12,675 nucleotides of DNA, taken from contig DBAV01000222.1 of NCBI GenBank assembly GCA_002291875.1, positions 1-12,675 on the forward strand, in the 5' to 3' direction. The number at the start of each line of letters is the position of its first letter. Within the stretch, counting starts at the first letter, position 1. Positions 1 through 6,571 of this stretch are shown one piece after another. The translations under genes and the position numbers were made by a program. Source of the stretch: Hyphomonadaceae bacterium UBA1001. GTDB taxonomy: Bacteria; Pseudomonadota; Alphaproteobacteria; Caulobacterales; Aquidulcibacteraceae. The notes under the pieces are model-generated. The model searched no databases and was not told the origin of the DNA. It saw only the letters and a list, made by a program, of their open reading frames with translations.

Positions 1-456
1 CTGCTGGAAATAGGTGAACTGCGACACCTCCATGCCATCGCACCAGACCTCCCAGCCCAGGCCCCACGCGCCGACGGTGGGGTTTTCCCAGTCGTCCTCG
101 ACGAAGCGGATGTCGTGCAGGGTGTCGTCCAGTCCGATCCGGTTCAGCGAGGCCAGATAGAGATCCTGGATGTCGGGCGGATTGGGCTTCAGGATCACCT
201 GGAACTGGTAATAGTGCTGCAGGCGGTTGGGGTTCTGCCCATACCGGCCGTCCTTGGGGCGGCGCGAGGGCTGGACATAGGCCGCCCGCCAGGGTTGCGG
301 CCCCAGCGCGCGCAGCGTCGTTGCCGGATGCAGCGTGCCCGCGCCGACCTCGATGTCATAGGGTTGCAGGATCACGCATCCCTGCTGCGCCCAGAAGGCC
401 TGCAGGCGCAGGATGACATCCTGAAACGTGGTGGGCTTGGAAGGCGCGGGGCTCAT
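1..456 (-). CDS. glyQ: Glycyl-tRNA synthetase alpha subunit, 5' part (runs off left edge)
   Basis: This is the catalytic alpha chain of the bacterial alpha2-beta2 glycyl-tRNA synthetase, which charges tRNA-Gly with glycine in the cytosol. The visible 152 residues match the family's N-terminal half. FQDVILRLQAFWAQQGC (11-27) is followed by QPYDIEVGAGTLHPAT (31-46), then RPKDGRYGQNPNRLQHYYQ (66-84), FVEDDWENPTVGAWGLGWEVW (118-138) and DGMEVSQFTYFQQ at the edge. The ATG at 454-456 gives the usual N terminus. Its ribosome binding site is weak. The stop of the RyR-domain membrane protein gene lies only 33 bases upstream on the same strand with no hairpin between, so the two may be co-transcribed. 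The beta subunit gene glyS usually follows glyQ but would lie outside the window. The family assignment is certain from the motifs. Confidence 0.97.
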   Translation of the reverse strand, partial: MSPAPSKPTTFQDVILRLQAFWAQQGCVILQPYDIEVGAGTLHPATTLRALGPQPWRAAYVQPSRRPKDGRYGQNPNRLQHYYQFQVILKPNPPDIQDLYLASLNRIGLDDTLHDIRFVEDDWENPTVGAWGLGWEVWCDGMEVSQFTYFQQ

Positions 457-489
457 GGCCGCCGTGCCTAGGGGAGGGCGCGCGCGCGA

Positions 490-2568
490 TCAAGTTCCTG
501 CGCCGGGCAGCGCGGGATCGCGCACGAACCCCGCAGGCGAAATGGCCCGCGCCACCTCGGCGAAGGCCGCGCGTACCTGAACGGCATCGCGTTCATGGTT
601 TGCCGGCCTCAGCCCCTCCCAGGGCTGGAGGTCGGGATGGATGCGCCGGGTGTTGTCGCGGCCCTCGACGGCTTCCCCGGTGACCGGATCGCGCTGTGGC
701 GGACGCCACCCCTGCATCAGCCTTTCGGCCATCCAGCGATCATGTTCGCGTCGTGCCATGCGGTCAACAATGGCCGGGTCGGCCGGCAGGACAGGATCGC
801 CGCCACGCCCACCTTCCGGCGCGGCGCGCCAGCCTGCATCCCACAGCTTGACCACGGCATGGTCGGCGGCCGCGCGGCTGGCACGCCGCATCGGTTCGCC
901 CAGCGTTTCCCACGGGGCGCGTTCGTGCCCGGGGTTCGCGCCGCCTACCAGATTGCGCAGCTCGGCCATTTCCTGTTCTTCACCTTGCCTAGGCTGGCCG
1001 TGGGCAAGGTTGTCCAGCGCATCAAGCCGATTGGCGCGCTGCTGCACCACCCTGGTGGCCTCGATCCTGGCGCGGCTCTCGCGCAGGCCGGGCTGAGCCA
1101 TGCGCAGCCTTGCCATCTCGGCACCGATGGCCCGATCGTTTTCGCCCCTGAGATAGTTCTTGTGGACGGCCACCGCCGCGCGGTCGATCTCGGCACCCAC
1201 CATGTCGCCGACGGTGGCGCTCTGCTCGAGGGCGCCAAAGACATTCAGGGTCGCTGCGGCCCTGGGGTCCCCGCGCAACGCCGCCGCCAGCGCCGAAGCG
1301 CGGCCCTGGCGCACATGCAGGCGAACATTGCCGAACGCGCCTGCGCTCATGAAGCCGCGCCGCATCGAAAGCGCGCACGCGGTAGAGTCGGTGTCGTCGG
1401 GAAGGCACACGACAAACGCACTCACCGGTGCCTGGTCGCCGCTGGCCAGCGCTTCGGCCATGCGTTCGCTGGCGCCCCCCGCGCGCCAGTCGAACCTCAG
1501 GAAATCGATGTCGGCCTGCCAGACGCCATGGCGCACGGCTTCGGGGTGGTCATGGCGGAACCGGGCGCGCTCGGCGTCCGGATCGGCGCACAGCACGCTG
1601 ACACGCGGATCGCGTGAAAAATGGATCGACCAGAGGTTCAGAAGGCACGCCCGCGCCACCGCCTGCGCCCGCAGTCCCGCGCCGACAATGGCAACATGCA
1701 CGCGCTCGTGGTTCAAACGCGCGGCATCGTCCAGCAGCACGCAGGTGCGCAGGAAACGCCGCGCGACGATTTCCTCGAGCGAGAAGGGGCGGGTCTCCTG
1801 TCCGCTTTCCGGCGCGCGCAGGAGCGAGCGAAACTCGCGCGCTTCGACCAGCAATTCAGGCGTTTCGAGCCGAAGGTGAATGGTGGGCAGACGTCCGCGC
1901 CGTTTGCGTGCCGCGGCCTTGCGGGCTGCATCCACGCCGGCAAGGTTGTCCGCATCGGAATCTGACATCAGCACCACGTCGCTGGCGTCGTCGGCCCCTG
2001 CCTTCAGCAGCACCCGCTCGTCCAGCCCGTCGCCATCGACCACTGCCACGCCGCGGGCCCTGAGGGCCCGGACTTCGGCTTCGGCCAGGCCCGGATGCAG
2101 CAGCACCCCCGTCCGGTTGGGATCGGCCGCAACGGAACGGGCCAGTGTCACGGCGGCATCGGATGGGCCGACCACCACCACATGATGGTGCGCGAAATGC
2201 AAGAACAGCGTGGCGAGTCCTTCGAGGACCTGCCGCCAGAAGGTGAACAGCACCCCCACCAGCGGGATCGACACGCCGAACCAGCGCGACCACTGGACCA
2301 GTGGCGAACGGCCATCCTCGACTGCGCCCTCGACGCTGCCCTGCACCGTCAGGGTGCCGAGGACGCTGTAAAGCGCGTCGGCCAGAGGCTTGCCCTCTGC
2401 GACGATCCAGCCGGTCAGTCCCGTCGCCAGCCACGCGACGATCAAGCCGATCACGAACGCCCAGCGCAGGCGCGGCGAGCGCGGATGGGCCGTACGGATC
2501 AGCCATTCGGCCAGCCGGGCCGCCAGATTGGGACGCGGCGCGGACGCCCCCTGGAATATCCCCCGCAT
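490..2568 (-). CDS. Two-TM channel-like protein with tandem Rossmann (TrkA-N-like) domains and a C-terminal RyR domain
   Basis: This is a 692-residue predicted inner-membrane protein, probably a ligand-gated channel or sensor; no function has been shown. Residues 35-57 form a hydrophobic helix. Residues 62-81 (DALYSVLGTLTVQGS) look like a K+-channel pore helix and filter without TVGYG. A second helix lies at about 96-115. The soluble part starts with a TrkA-N-like fold (129-225: VVVVGPSDAAVTLA, then DGDGLDERVLLKAGADDASDVVL). A second Rossmann start follows at 291-306 (HVAIVGAGLRAQAVA), then an Arg/Glu-rich linker. The C terminus (about 598-675) is an RyR domain: RREHDRWMAERL, GW at 620-621, HPDLQPWEGL at 644-653 and a following Asp. 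The ATG at 2566-2568 was chosen because it precedes the first membrane helix and has GGGACAGG just upstream. The open frame runs on to 2919, but that stretch is antisense to gatC. It is divergent from gatCA and sits 33 bases before glyQ. The RyR call is firm; the channel call is an inference. Confidence 0.85.
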   Translation of the reverse strand: MRGIFQGASAPRPNLAARLAEWLIRTAHPRSPRLRWAFVIGLIVAWLATGLTGWIVAEGKPLADALYSVLGTLTVQGSVEGAVEDGRSPLVQWSRWFGVSIPLVGVLFTFWRQVLEGLATLFLHFAHHHVVVVGPSDAAVTLARSVAADPNRTGVLLHPGLAEAEVRALRARGVAVVDGDGLDERVLLKAGADDASDVVLMSDSDADNLAGVDAARKAAARKRRGRLPTIHLRLETPELLVEAREFRSLLRAPESGQETRPFSLEEIVARRFLRTCVLLDDAARLNHERVHVAIVGAGLRAQAVARACLLNLWSIHFSRDPRVSVLCADPDAERARFRHDHPEAVRHGVWQADIDFLRFDWRAGGASERMAEALASGDQAPVSAFVVCLPDDTDSTACALSMRRGFMSAGAFGNVRLHVRQGRASALAAALRGDPRAAATLNVFGALEQSATVGDMVGAEIDRAAVAVHKNYLRGENDRAIGAEMARLRMAQPGLRESRARIEATRVVQQRANRLDALDNLAHGQPRQGEEQEMAELRNLVGGANPGHERAPWETLGEPMRRASRAAADHAVVKLWDAGWRAAPEGGRGGDPVLPADPAIVDRMARREHDRWMAERLMQGWRPPQRDPVTGEAVEGRDNTRRIHPDLQPWEGLRPANHERDAVQVRAAFAEVARAISPAGFVRDPALPGAGT

Positions 2569-2637
2569 CCCTGTCCCACCACCTGTGATGCCGCCCCCTC
2601 TGCACGGTGCGCGTTCCGGACCTCCATGTCCAGCGCC

Positions 2638-2666
2638 TTGCGAGCCCGCGGGGGGTGGGCTAACCC
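2638..2666 (+). promoter_or_regulatory. Possible gatCA promoter
   Basis: TTGCGA at 2638-2643 and TAACCC at 2661-2666 are separated by 17 bases. The second box reads GCTAACCC from 2659, which partly fits the alphaproteobacterial -10 consensus GCTANAWC. The predicted transcript would start about 20 bases before the gatC GTG. It lies in the 129-base divergent gap between gatC and the RyR-domain gene. The match is only partial, so this is a tentative call. Confidence 0.3.
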
Positions 2667-2697
2667 GGCGCTCTTTCGTGGTTTGGGGAACGCATCC

Positions 2698-2985
2698 GTG
2701 TCGATCGACGCTGCGACCGTCCGCAAGGTCGCCCATCTCGCCCGCCTGGCGATCCCGGAGGAGCGTGTCGAGGCGCTGACCGGGGAACTGAATGGTATCC
2801 TGGGCTGGATCGAACAGCTTCAGGAAGTCGATGTGACCGGCATCGAGCCGATGGCCTCGGCGGTCGCCACCGCATTGCCCATGCGCGAGGATGTCGTCAC
2901 CGATGGTGCCATGCCGCACAAGGTGCTGGCCAACGCCCCGCGCGCCGAGGACGGGTTCTTCGTGGTACCGAAGGTGGTCGAATGA
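2698..2985 (+). CDS. gatC: Asp/Glu-tRNA amidotransferase subunit C
   Basis: GatC is the small subunit of the GatCAB amidotransferase, which converts misacylated Glu-tRNA(Gln) and/or Asp-tRNA(Asn) to the correct amidated form. GatC wraps around GatA and holds it to GatB. The 95-residue length is normal. The N-terminal motif VRKVAHLARLAI (8-19), the middle LNGILGWIEQL and DVTGIEPM, and the C-terminal MREDVV...NAPRAEDGFFVVPKVVE are typical of the family. The start is the GTG at 2698-2700: it gives the expected MSIDAATV N terminus and has GGGGAA 7-12 bases upstream. The stop overlaps the gatA start in an ATGA, so the two are translationally coupled. gatB is not in the window. Confidence 0.96.
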   Translation: MSIDAATVRKVAHLARLAIPEERVEALTGELNGILGWIEQLQEVDVTGIEPMASAVATALPMREDVVTDGAMPHKVLANAPRAEDGFFVVPKVVE

Positions 2986-4466
2986 GCCCCGACCTGACCC
3001 GGCTGACGCTGGCGCAGGCCCTGGACGGGCTGGCGCGCGGCGACTTCTCCTCGCGTGAGATCACCCGCGCCTTCATCGACGCCATCGAGGCTGCCAACCC
3101 CGCGCTGAACGCCTATGTCCTGCCGACGCCGGAACGGGCGCTGGCGATGGCCGATGCTTCGGACGCGCGCCGACGCGGGGGCTCGCCAAGGCCTCTGGAA
3201 GGCGCGCCGATCGGGGTCAAGGATCTCTATTGCACCGAGGGCGTGCGCACCACCGCATGCTCGCGCATCCTCGATGGCTTTGTGCCGCCCTATGAATCCA
3301 CCGTCACGGCCAATCTCTGGCGCGATGGGGCGGTGATGCTGGGCAAGCTGAACATGGACGAGTTCGCGATGGGCTCGTCCAACGAGACCTCGTGTTTCGG
3401 CCCGCCGGTCAATCCGTGGCATTCCTCGGGGTCGAACCGCGACCTGACGGCCGGCGGATCGTCGGGTGGGTCGGCATCGGCGGTGGCGGCGAATCTGTGC
3501 CTTGCGGCGACCGCGTCGGACACCGGCGGTTCGATCCGCCAGCCGGCGGCCTTCGTCGGCAAGGTGGGCATCAAGCCGACCTATGGGCGCGCCAGCCGCT
3601 GGGGGATGGTGGCCTTCGCCTCGTCGCTGGACCAGGCCGGGCCGATCACGCACGATGTCACGGACGCAGCGCTGATGCTGCGCTCGATGTGCGGGCACGA
3701 TGCGCGCGATTCCACTTCGCTGGACCTGCCGGTGCCCGACTTTGCCGCCGCCATCGGGCGCGGCGTGAAGGGCCTGCGCGTGGGTGTGCCGCGCGAATAT
3801 CGCGTCGACGGCATGCCGGCCGAAATCGACGCGTTGTGGGAGCGCGGCATTAGCTGGCTGCGCGCGGCCGGCGCCGAGATTGTCGATGTCTCGCTGCCGC
3901 ACACCCGTTATGCCCTTCCCACCTATTACATCATCGCGCCGGCCGAGGCGTCGTCCAATCTCGCGCGGTATGACGGCATGCGCTATGGCCTGCGCGAGGC
4001 GGGGCGCGACCTGAACGACACCTATTCCCGCACCCGCGCGGCGGGGTTCGGCAAGGAGGTCCAGCGCCGCATCATCATCGGGGCCTATGTGCTGTCGGCG
4101 GGCTATTACGACGCCTATTACCTGCGCGCCCAAAAGGTGCGCAGCCGCATCGCCGAGGATTTCCGTCAGGCGTGGGAGCGGTGCGACGTGCTGCTGACCC
4201 CGTCCACCCCCTCGTCGGCCTTTGCGCTGGGCGACGAGACGCGCGCAAAGGACCCCGTCCAGATGTATCTGAACGACGTCTTCACTGTGACCGCCAACCT
4301 GGCGGGCCTGCCGGGCATTTCGGTGCCTGCGGCGCTGGACGGTCAGGGCCTGCCCCTGGGGCTGCAGCTGATCGGGCGCGCGCTCGACGAGGAAACCGTC
4401 ATCGCCGCCGCTGCGGAGTTGGAGCGGGCGGCCGGCTTTGCCGCAACCCCTGACAGATGGTGGTGA
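2982..4466 (+). CDS. gatA: Asp/Glu-tRNA amidotransferase subunit A
   Basis: GatA is the glutaminase/amidase subunit of GatCAB. It releases ammonia from glutamine and passes it to GatB for tRNA-bound Glu or Asp. The 494-residue protein has a complete amidase signature. The Lys is in APIGVKDL (K80). The cis-Ser is S160 in TAGGSSGGSA. The nucleophile is S184 in DTGGSIRQPAAF, 24 residues on, as in other amidases. The downstream GKVGIKPTYGRASRWGMVAFASSLDQAGPI stretch and a late TANLAGLPGISVPA are also GatA-typical. The ATG overlaps the gatC stop. It ends 15 bases before the convergent pseudo-receiver gene, and no clear terminator hairpin lies in that gap. Confidence 0.98.
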   Translation: MSPDLTRLTLAQALDGLARGDFSSREITRAFIDAIEAANPALNAYVLPTPERALAMADASDARRRGGSPRPLEGAPIGVKDLYCTEGVRTTACSRILDGFVPPYESTVTANLWRDGAVMLGKLNMDEFAMGSSNETSCFGPPVNPWHSSGSNRDLTAGGSSGGSASAVAANLCLAATASDTGGSIRQPAAFVGKVGIKPTYGRASRWGMVAFASSLDQAGPITHDVTDAALMLRSMCGHDARDSTSLDLPVPDFAAAIGRGVKGLRVGVPREYRVDGMPAEIDALWERGISWLRAAGAEIVDVSLPHTRYALPTYYIIAPAEASSNLARYDGMRYGLREAGRDLNDTYSRTRAAGFGKEVQRRIIIGAYVLSAGYYDAYYLRAQKVRSRIAEDFRQAWERCDVLLTPSTPSSAFALGDETRAKDPVQMYLNDVFTVTANLAGLPGISVPAALDGQGLPLGLQLIGRALDEETVIAAAAELERAAGFAATPDRWW

Positions 4467-4481
4467 CCGGGTCCGCGCGCC

Positions 4482-5036
4482 TCACCGCGAACGGCTGAGC
4501 AGCTCGCGCAGATTGCGGGCCTGGGTTCGTCGGCGCGCCAGGTCCGCCTCGGCGTTCTGGCGACGGTCGACGGGCGTGGGCGGTGCATTCACCAGCGCGC
4601 GCCGGCGACAGGGTCCGAAATAGGCCGGCGTCTCGATGAAGGGGCGGCCCACCAGGACCGCAGCGGTCAGGCGCTGGGCCAGCGTCTCCTCGCTGGCTGG
4701 CAGGCGCAACACATCATGCGCGCCCCATCCCAGCGCAGCCTGGATGTCAGGCATGGTCGGCTCGACCGAAACGGCCAGCACGGGCAGATACCGGTTGGGA
4801 CTGGTGGGCGCGCGGCGCAGGCGATGCAGCAGTCCAAGGCCTGCCGCGTTCAGCGAAACGATTCCGACATCACATTTGGACACCAGCGCGGCGAACTCGG
4901 GCGCCATCGGGTCGGAGATCAGCGTGACATGGCGCACGTCCAGTGCGCGCAGGCACGCCTGAAGCAGCGCGCCCAATTGCGGGTTGTCGGTGAACACACC
5001 GATCCAGATCTCGCAGAGGGCGGCGCGCGCGTCCAT
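4482..5036 (-). CDS. Degenerate receiver-like protein, downstream paralogue (GPCRRR motif)
   Basis: This 184-residue protein has the shape of a response-regulator receiver domain without its phosphorylation chemistry. The phosphoacceptor position in CDVGIVSLNAAGL is Ser (S61). The usual KP is LP (L112-P113 in GAHDVLRLPAS), and the N-terminal acidic pair is absent (EIWIGVFTDN). SPNRYLPVLAV, GAHDVL and the C-terminal RPFIETPAYFGPCRRR (131-146) are preserved. By hand it aligns without gaps to the neighbouring paralogue over residues 1-146 with about half identical residues. An Arg-rich helical tail (160-184) follows. The ATG at 5034-5036 was chosen because it makes the N termini of the two paralogues align exactly; a TTG at 5063 is an alternative. 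Neither start has a strong ribosome binding site. It is likely a phosphorylation-independent regulatory or partner protein; its role is unknown. Confidence 0.8.
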   Translation of the reverse strand: MDARAALCEIWIGVFTDNPQLGALLQACLRALDVRHVTLISDPMAPEFAALVSKCDVGIVSLNAAGLGLLHRLRRAPTSPNRYLPVLAVSVEPTMPDIQAALGWGAHDVLRLPASEETLAQRLTAAVLVGRPFIETPAYFGPCRRRALVNAPPTPVDRRQNAEADLARRRTQARNLRELLSRSR

Positions 5037-5099
5037 GCGCGGCAGATCGGGCTGCGCGCACAAACATTACGTTAATGACGGTAATCAATCTGCAGTGCG

Positions 5100-5645
5100 T
5101 CAGATATCCAGCATGATGTCCACGCGGGCTTCGGTCGAGGCCCGGGTCGCAAGGTCGCCAAGCGGGTCACGACGCCGCTCTGGCCCCTTGTGATCGGGCT
5201 TGAGATTGCGTCGGCGGCAGGGGCCAAAATAGGTTTCGGTTTCGATGAAGGGCCGGCCCGCGATCACCGCGCGGACGATGCGTCCCCGCAGAGCTTCGGC
5301 GCTGGCCGGCAGGGTCAGCACATCGTGGGCACCGGCGTCGATGGCGGCGCGAAGGTCCGGCAGTTTCGGGTCGATCCCAAGCGCCACAAGGGGAATATAG
5401 CGGTTGGGGCTGACGGGGTCGCGGCGAAGGCGACGGATGGCCTCCAGCCCCCAGGCGTTCAGCGGCACCACGCCGACATCGCTCTGACGGACACTGCGGG
5501 CGAAGGACGGCTCGAGGGGATCGAAGACCGTGTTGATCTCGGACGGCGAGGCACCGCGCAGGCACATCGACAAAAGCTGGGCCAGCTGGCGATCCGGGCA
5601 GAACACGCCCACCGCGATGTGTCTGAACTGTTCCTGCGGGCTCAT
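5100..5645 (-). CDS. Degenerate receiver-like protein, upstream paralogue (GPCRRR and GPERRR motifs)
   Basis: This 181-residue pseudo-receiver is the first gene of a tandem pair. The domain runs from about 9 to 130. The acceptor position in SDVGVVPLNAWGL is Pro (P61), the conserved Lys is Leu (L112 in GAHDVLTLPAS), and the acidic pocket near the N terminus is missing (IAVGVFCPD). After the domain come RPFIETETYFGPCRRR (131-146) and a second short motif GPERRR (154-159). Alphaproteobacterial receivers with a C-terminal GPDRRR tail have a similar layout, so this looks like a degenerate branch of that group. The ATG at 5643-5645 follows AAGGA by 8 bases. The next paralogue begins 63 bases downstream on the same strand, so the two are probably co-expressed. 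It is divergent from gpmA. No DNA-binding or enzymatic output domain is visible. Confidence 0.82.
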   Translation of the reverse strand: MSPQEQFRHIAVGVFCPDRQLAQLLSMCLRGASPSEINTVFDPLEPSFARSVRQSDVGVVPLNAWGLEAIRRLRRDPVSPNRYIPLVALGIDPKLPDLRAAIDAGAHDVLTLPASAEALRGRIVRAVIAGRPFIETETYFGPCRRRNLKPDHKGPERRRDPLGDLATRASTEARVDIMLDI

Positions 5646-5692
5646 GGCCTCATTCCTTCGCGCGCACGCAGCCGTGAAATGCTTTCCCGAAC

Positions 5693-5738
5693 ATCGCAAA
5701 CAAATCGCAAAGATGCGCGCTGTCGCGGCGCGATTTGC
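5693..5738. repeat. Direct and inverted repeats in the pseudo-receiver/gpmA divergent region
   Basis: ATCGCAAA occurs at 5693-5700 and again at 5704-5711, a period of 11 bases, about one helical turn. CAAATCGC at 5701-5708 is mirrored by GCGATTTG at 5730-5737. The cluster lies in the 125-base gap between two divergent genes, where an operator would be expected. No regulator is identified, and the repeats could be chance. Confidence 0.45.
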
Positions 5739-5762
5739 GTCGGCGGCCTGGCCCGCTATGGG
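5735..5762 (+). promoter_or_regulatory. Possible gpmA promoter giving a nearly leaderless transcript
   Basis: TTGCGTC at 5735-5741 and GCTATGGG at 5755-5762 are 13 bases apart and partly fit the alphaproteobacterial consensus TTGACGS-N10-14-GCTANAWC. Transcription would then begin within a few bases of the gpmA ATG at 5771. That agrees with the absence of a ribosome binding site there. The -35 box overlaps the right arm of the inverted repeat at 5701-5737. The call is weak. Confidence 0.28.
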
Positions 5763-5770
5763 CATGGGCC

Positions 5771-6490
5771 ATGACCATTCTTGTTCTGCTGCGCCACGGC
5801 CAGAGCCGCTGGAACCTGGAAAACCGCTTTACCGGATGGGTCGATGTCGACCTGACCTCAGAGGGCGAGGCGCAGGCCCGCCGGGGCGGCGCGCTGATGG
5901 CCGAGGCCGGGATCGCCATCGACCGGGCCTTCACCTCGGTGCTGACGCGGGCGGTGCGGACGGCAAACCTGGCGCTGGACGCGGCCGGGCAGAGCTGGGT
6001 GCCGCTTGAAAAGGACTGGCGCCTGAACGAGCGGCATTACGGGGCCCTGACGGGCCTGGACAAGGCCGAGACGGCGGCCCGCCACGGCGAGGAGCAGGTG
6101 CGGGTGTGGCGGCGCAGCTATGATGTGCCGCCCCCGCCGCAAGCCGCCGGCGATGCGTGGGATGTGTCTCAGGACCGACGCTATCGTGGCCTCGCCCTGC
6201 CGGACACCGAAAGCCTGGCGACCACGCTGGACCGGGTGCTGCCCTATTGGAAGGCACGGGTCGAACCCGAACTGTCGTCCGGGCGCAATGTGCTGGTGGC
6301 GGCTCATGGCAACTCGCTGCGTGCGGTGGCCAAGCACATCTTCGGACTGACACCGGAGGCGGTGCTTTCGCTTGAAATCCCGACATCCAATCCGCTGGTG
6401 CTGGACCTGGATGCCGGCCTGCGTCCGCGTGACGCACGGTATCTGGACCTGTCGCGCGCCCAGCCTCTGCCGACCATGGGCGTGCATTGA
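5771..6490 (+). CDS. gpmA: 2,3-bisphosphoglycerate-dependent phosphoglycerate mutase
   Basis: This cytosolic enzyme interconverts 3- and 2-phosphoglycerate through a phosphohistidine. The 239-residue length is normal for the dPGM family. LLRHGQSRWNLENRFTGWVD (6-25) carries the catalytic His9. VLTRAVRTA holds Arg60. RLNERHYGALTGLDKAE (84-100) holds the acid/base Glu87. AAHGNSLRA (177-185) carries the second catalytic His179. The phosphoglycerate-mutase-specific segment (KAETAARHGEEQVRVWRR) and RYRGLALPDTESLATTLDRVLPYW separate it from generic histidine phosphatases. The ATG at 5771 gives the usual MTILVLLRHG start. An in-frame start at 5735 would add a non-conserved extension. No Shine-Dalgarno sequence is visible. 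Its nearest plus-strand neighbours are functionally unrelated. Confidence 0.95.
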   Translation: MTILVLLRHGQSRWNLENRFTGWVDVDLTSEGEAQARRGGALMAEAGIAIDRAFTSVLTRAVRTANLALDAAGQSWVPLEKDWRLNERHYGALTGLDKAETAARHGEEQVRVWRRSYDVPPPPQAAGDAWDVSQDRRYRGLALPDTESLATTLDRVLPYWKARVEPELSSGRNVLVAAHGNSLRAVAKHIFGLTPEAVLSLEIPTSNPLVLDLDAGLRPRDARYLDLSRAQPLPTMGVH

Positions 6491-6514
6491 TCCGGCCGCG
6501 CAGGCGCGCGGGGA

Positions 6515-6543
6515 TTGACGCTGCGGCAGGGCAGACCTAGCTC
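6515..6543 (+). promoter_or_regulatory. Probable housekeeping promoter of the DUF6491-like gene
   Basis: TTGACGC at 6515-6521 and CCTAGCTC at 6536-6543 are separated by 14 bases. The first box is a full match and the second a 6-of-8 match to the alphaproteobacterial consensus TTGACGS-N10-14-GCTANAWC. In E. coli terms this is TTGACG, 17 bases, TAGCTC. It sits about 30 bases before the start codon at 6572. This is the best promoter match seen in the window. Confidence 0.55.
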
Positions 6544-6571
6544 TGGCTGGGTCAGGGCACGGAGCACGAAC

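Noticed and set aside
2569..2919. N-terminal extension of the RyR-domain protein (117 more residues in frame)
   Set aside because: It runs antisense through the 5' part of gatC and has no membrane or conserved motif; the ATG at 2568 directly precedes the first hydrophobic segment and has a ribosome binding site.
2820..4133. 437-residue minus-strand open frame
   Set aside because: It is antisense to gatC/gatA and has no family motif.
4467..4481. Shared terminator between convergent gatA and the pseudo-receiver gene
   Set aside because: The gap is only 15 bases, with no hairpin and T-run.
5065..5090. AT-rich stretch between the pseudo-receivers resembling a CtrA site (TTAA-N7-TTAA)
   Set aside because: The half-sites are TTAC and TTAA with 5 bases between, so spacing and one half do not fit.
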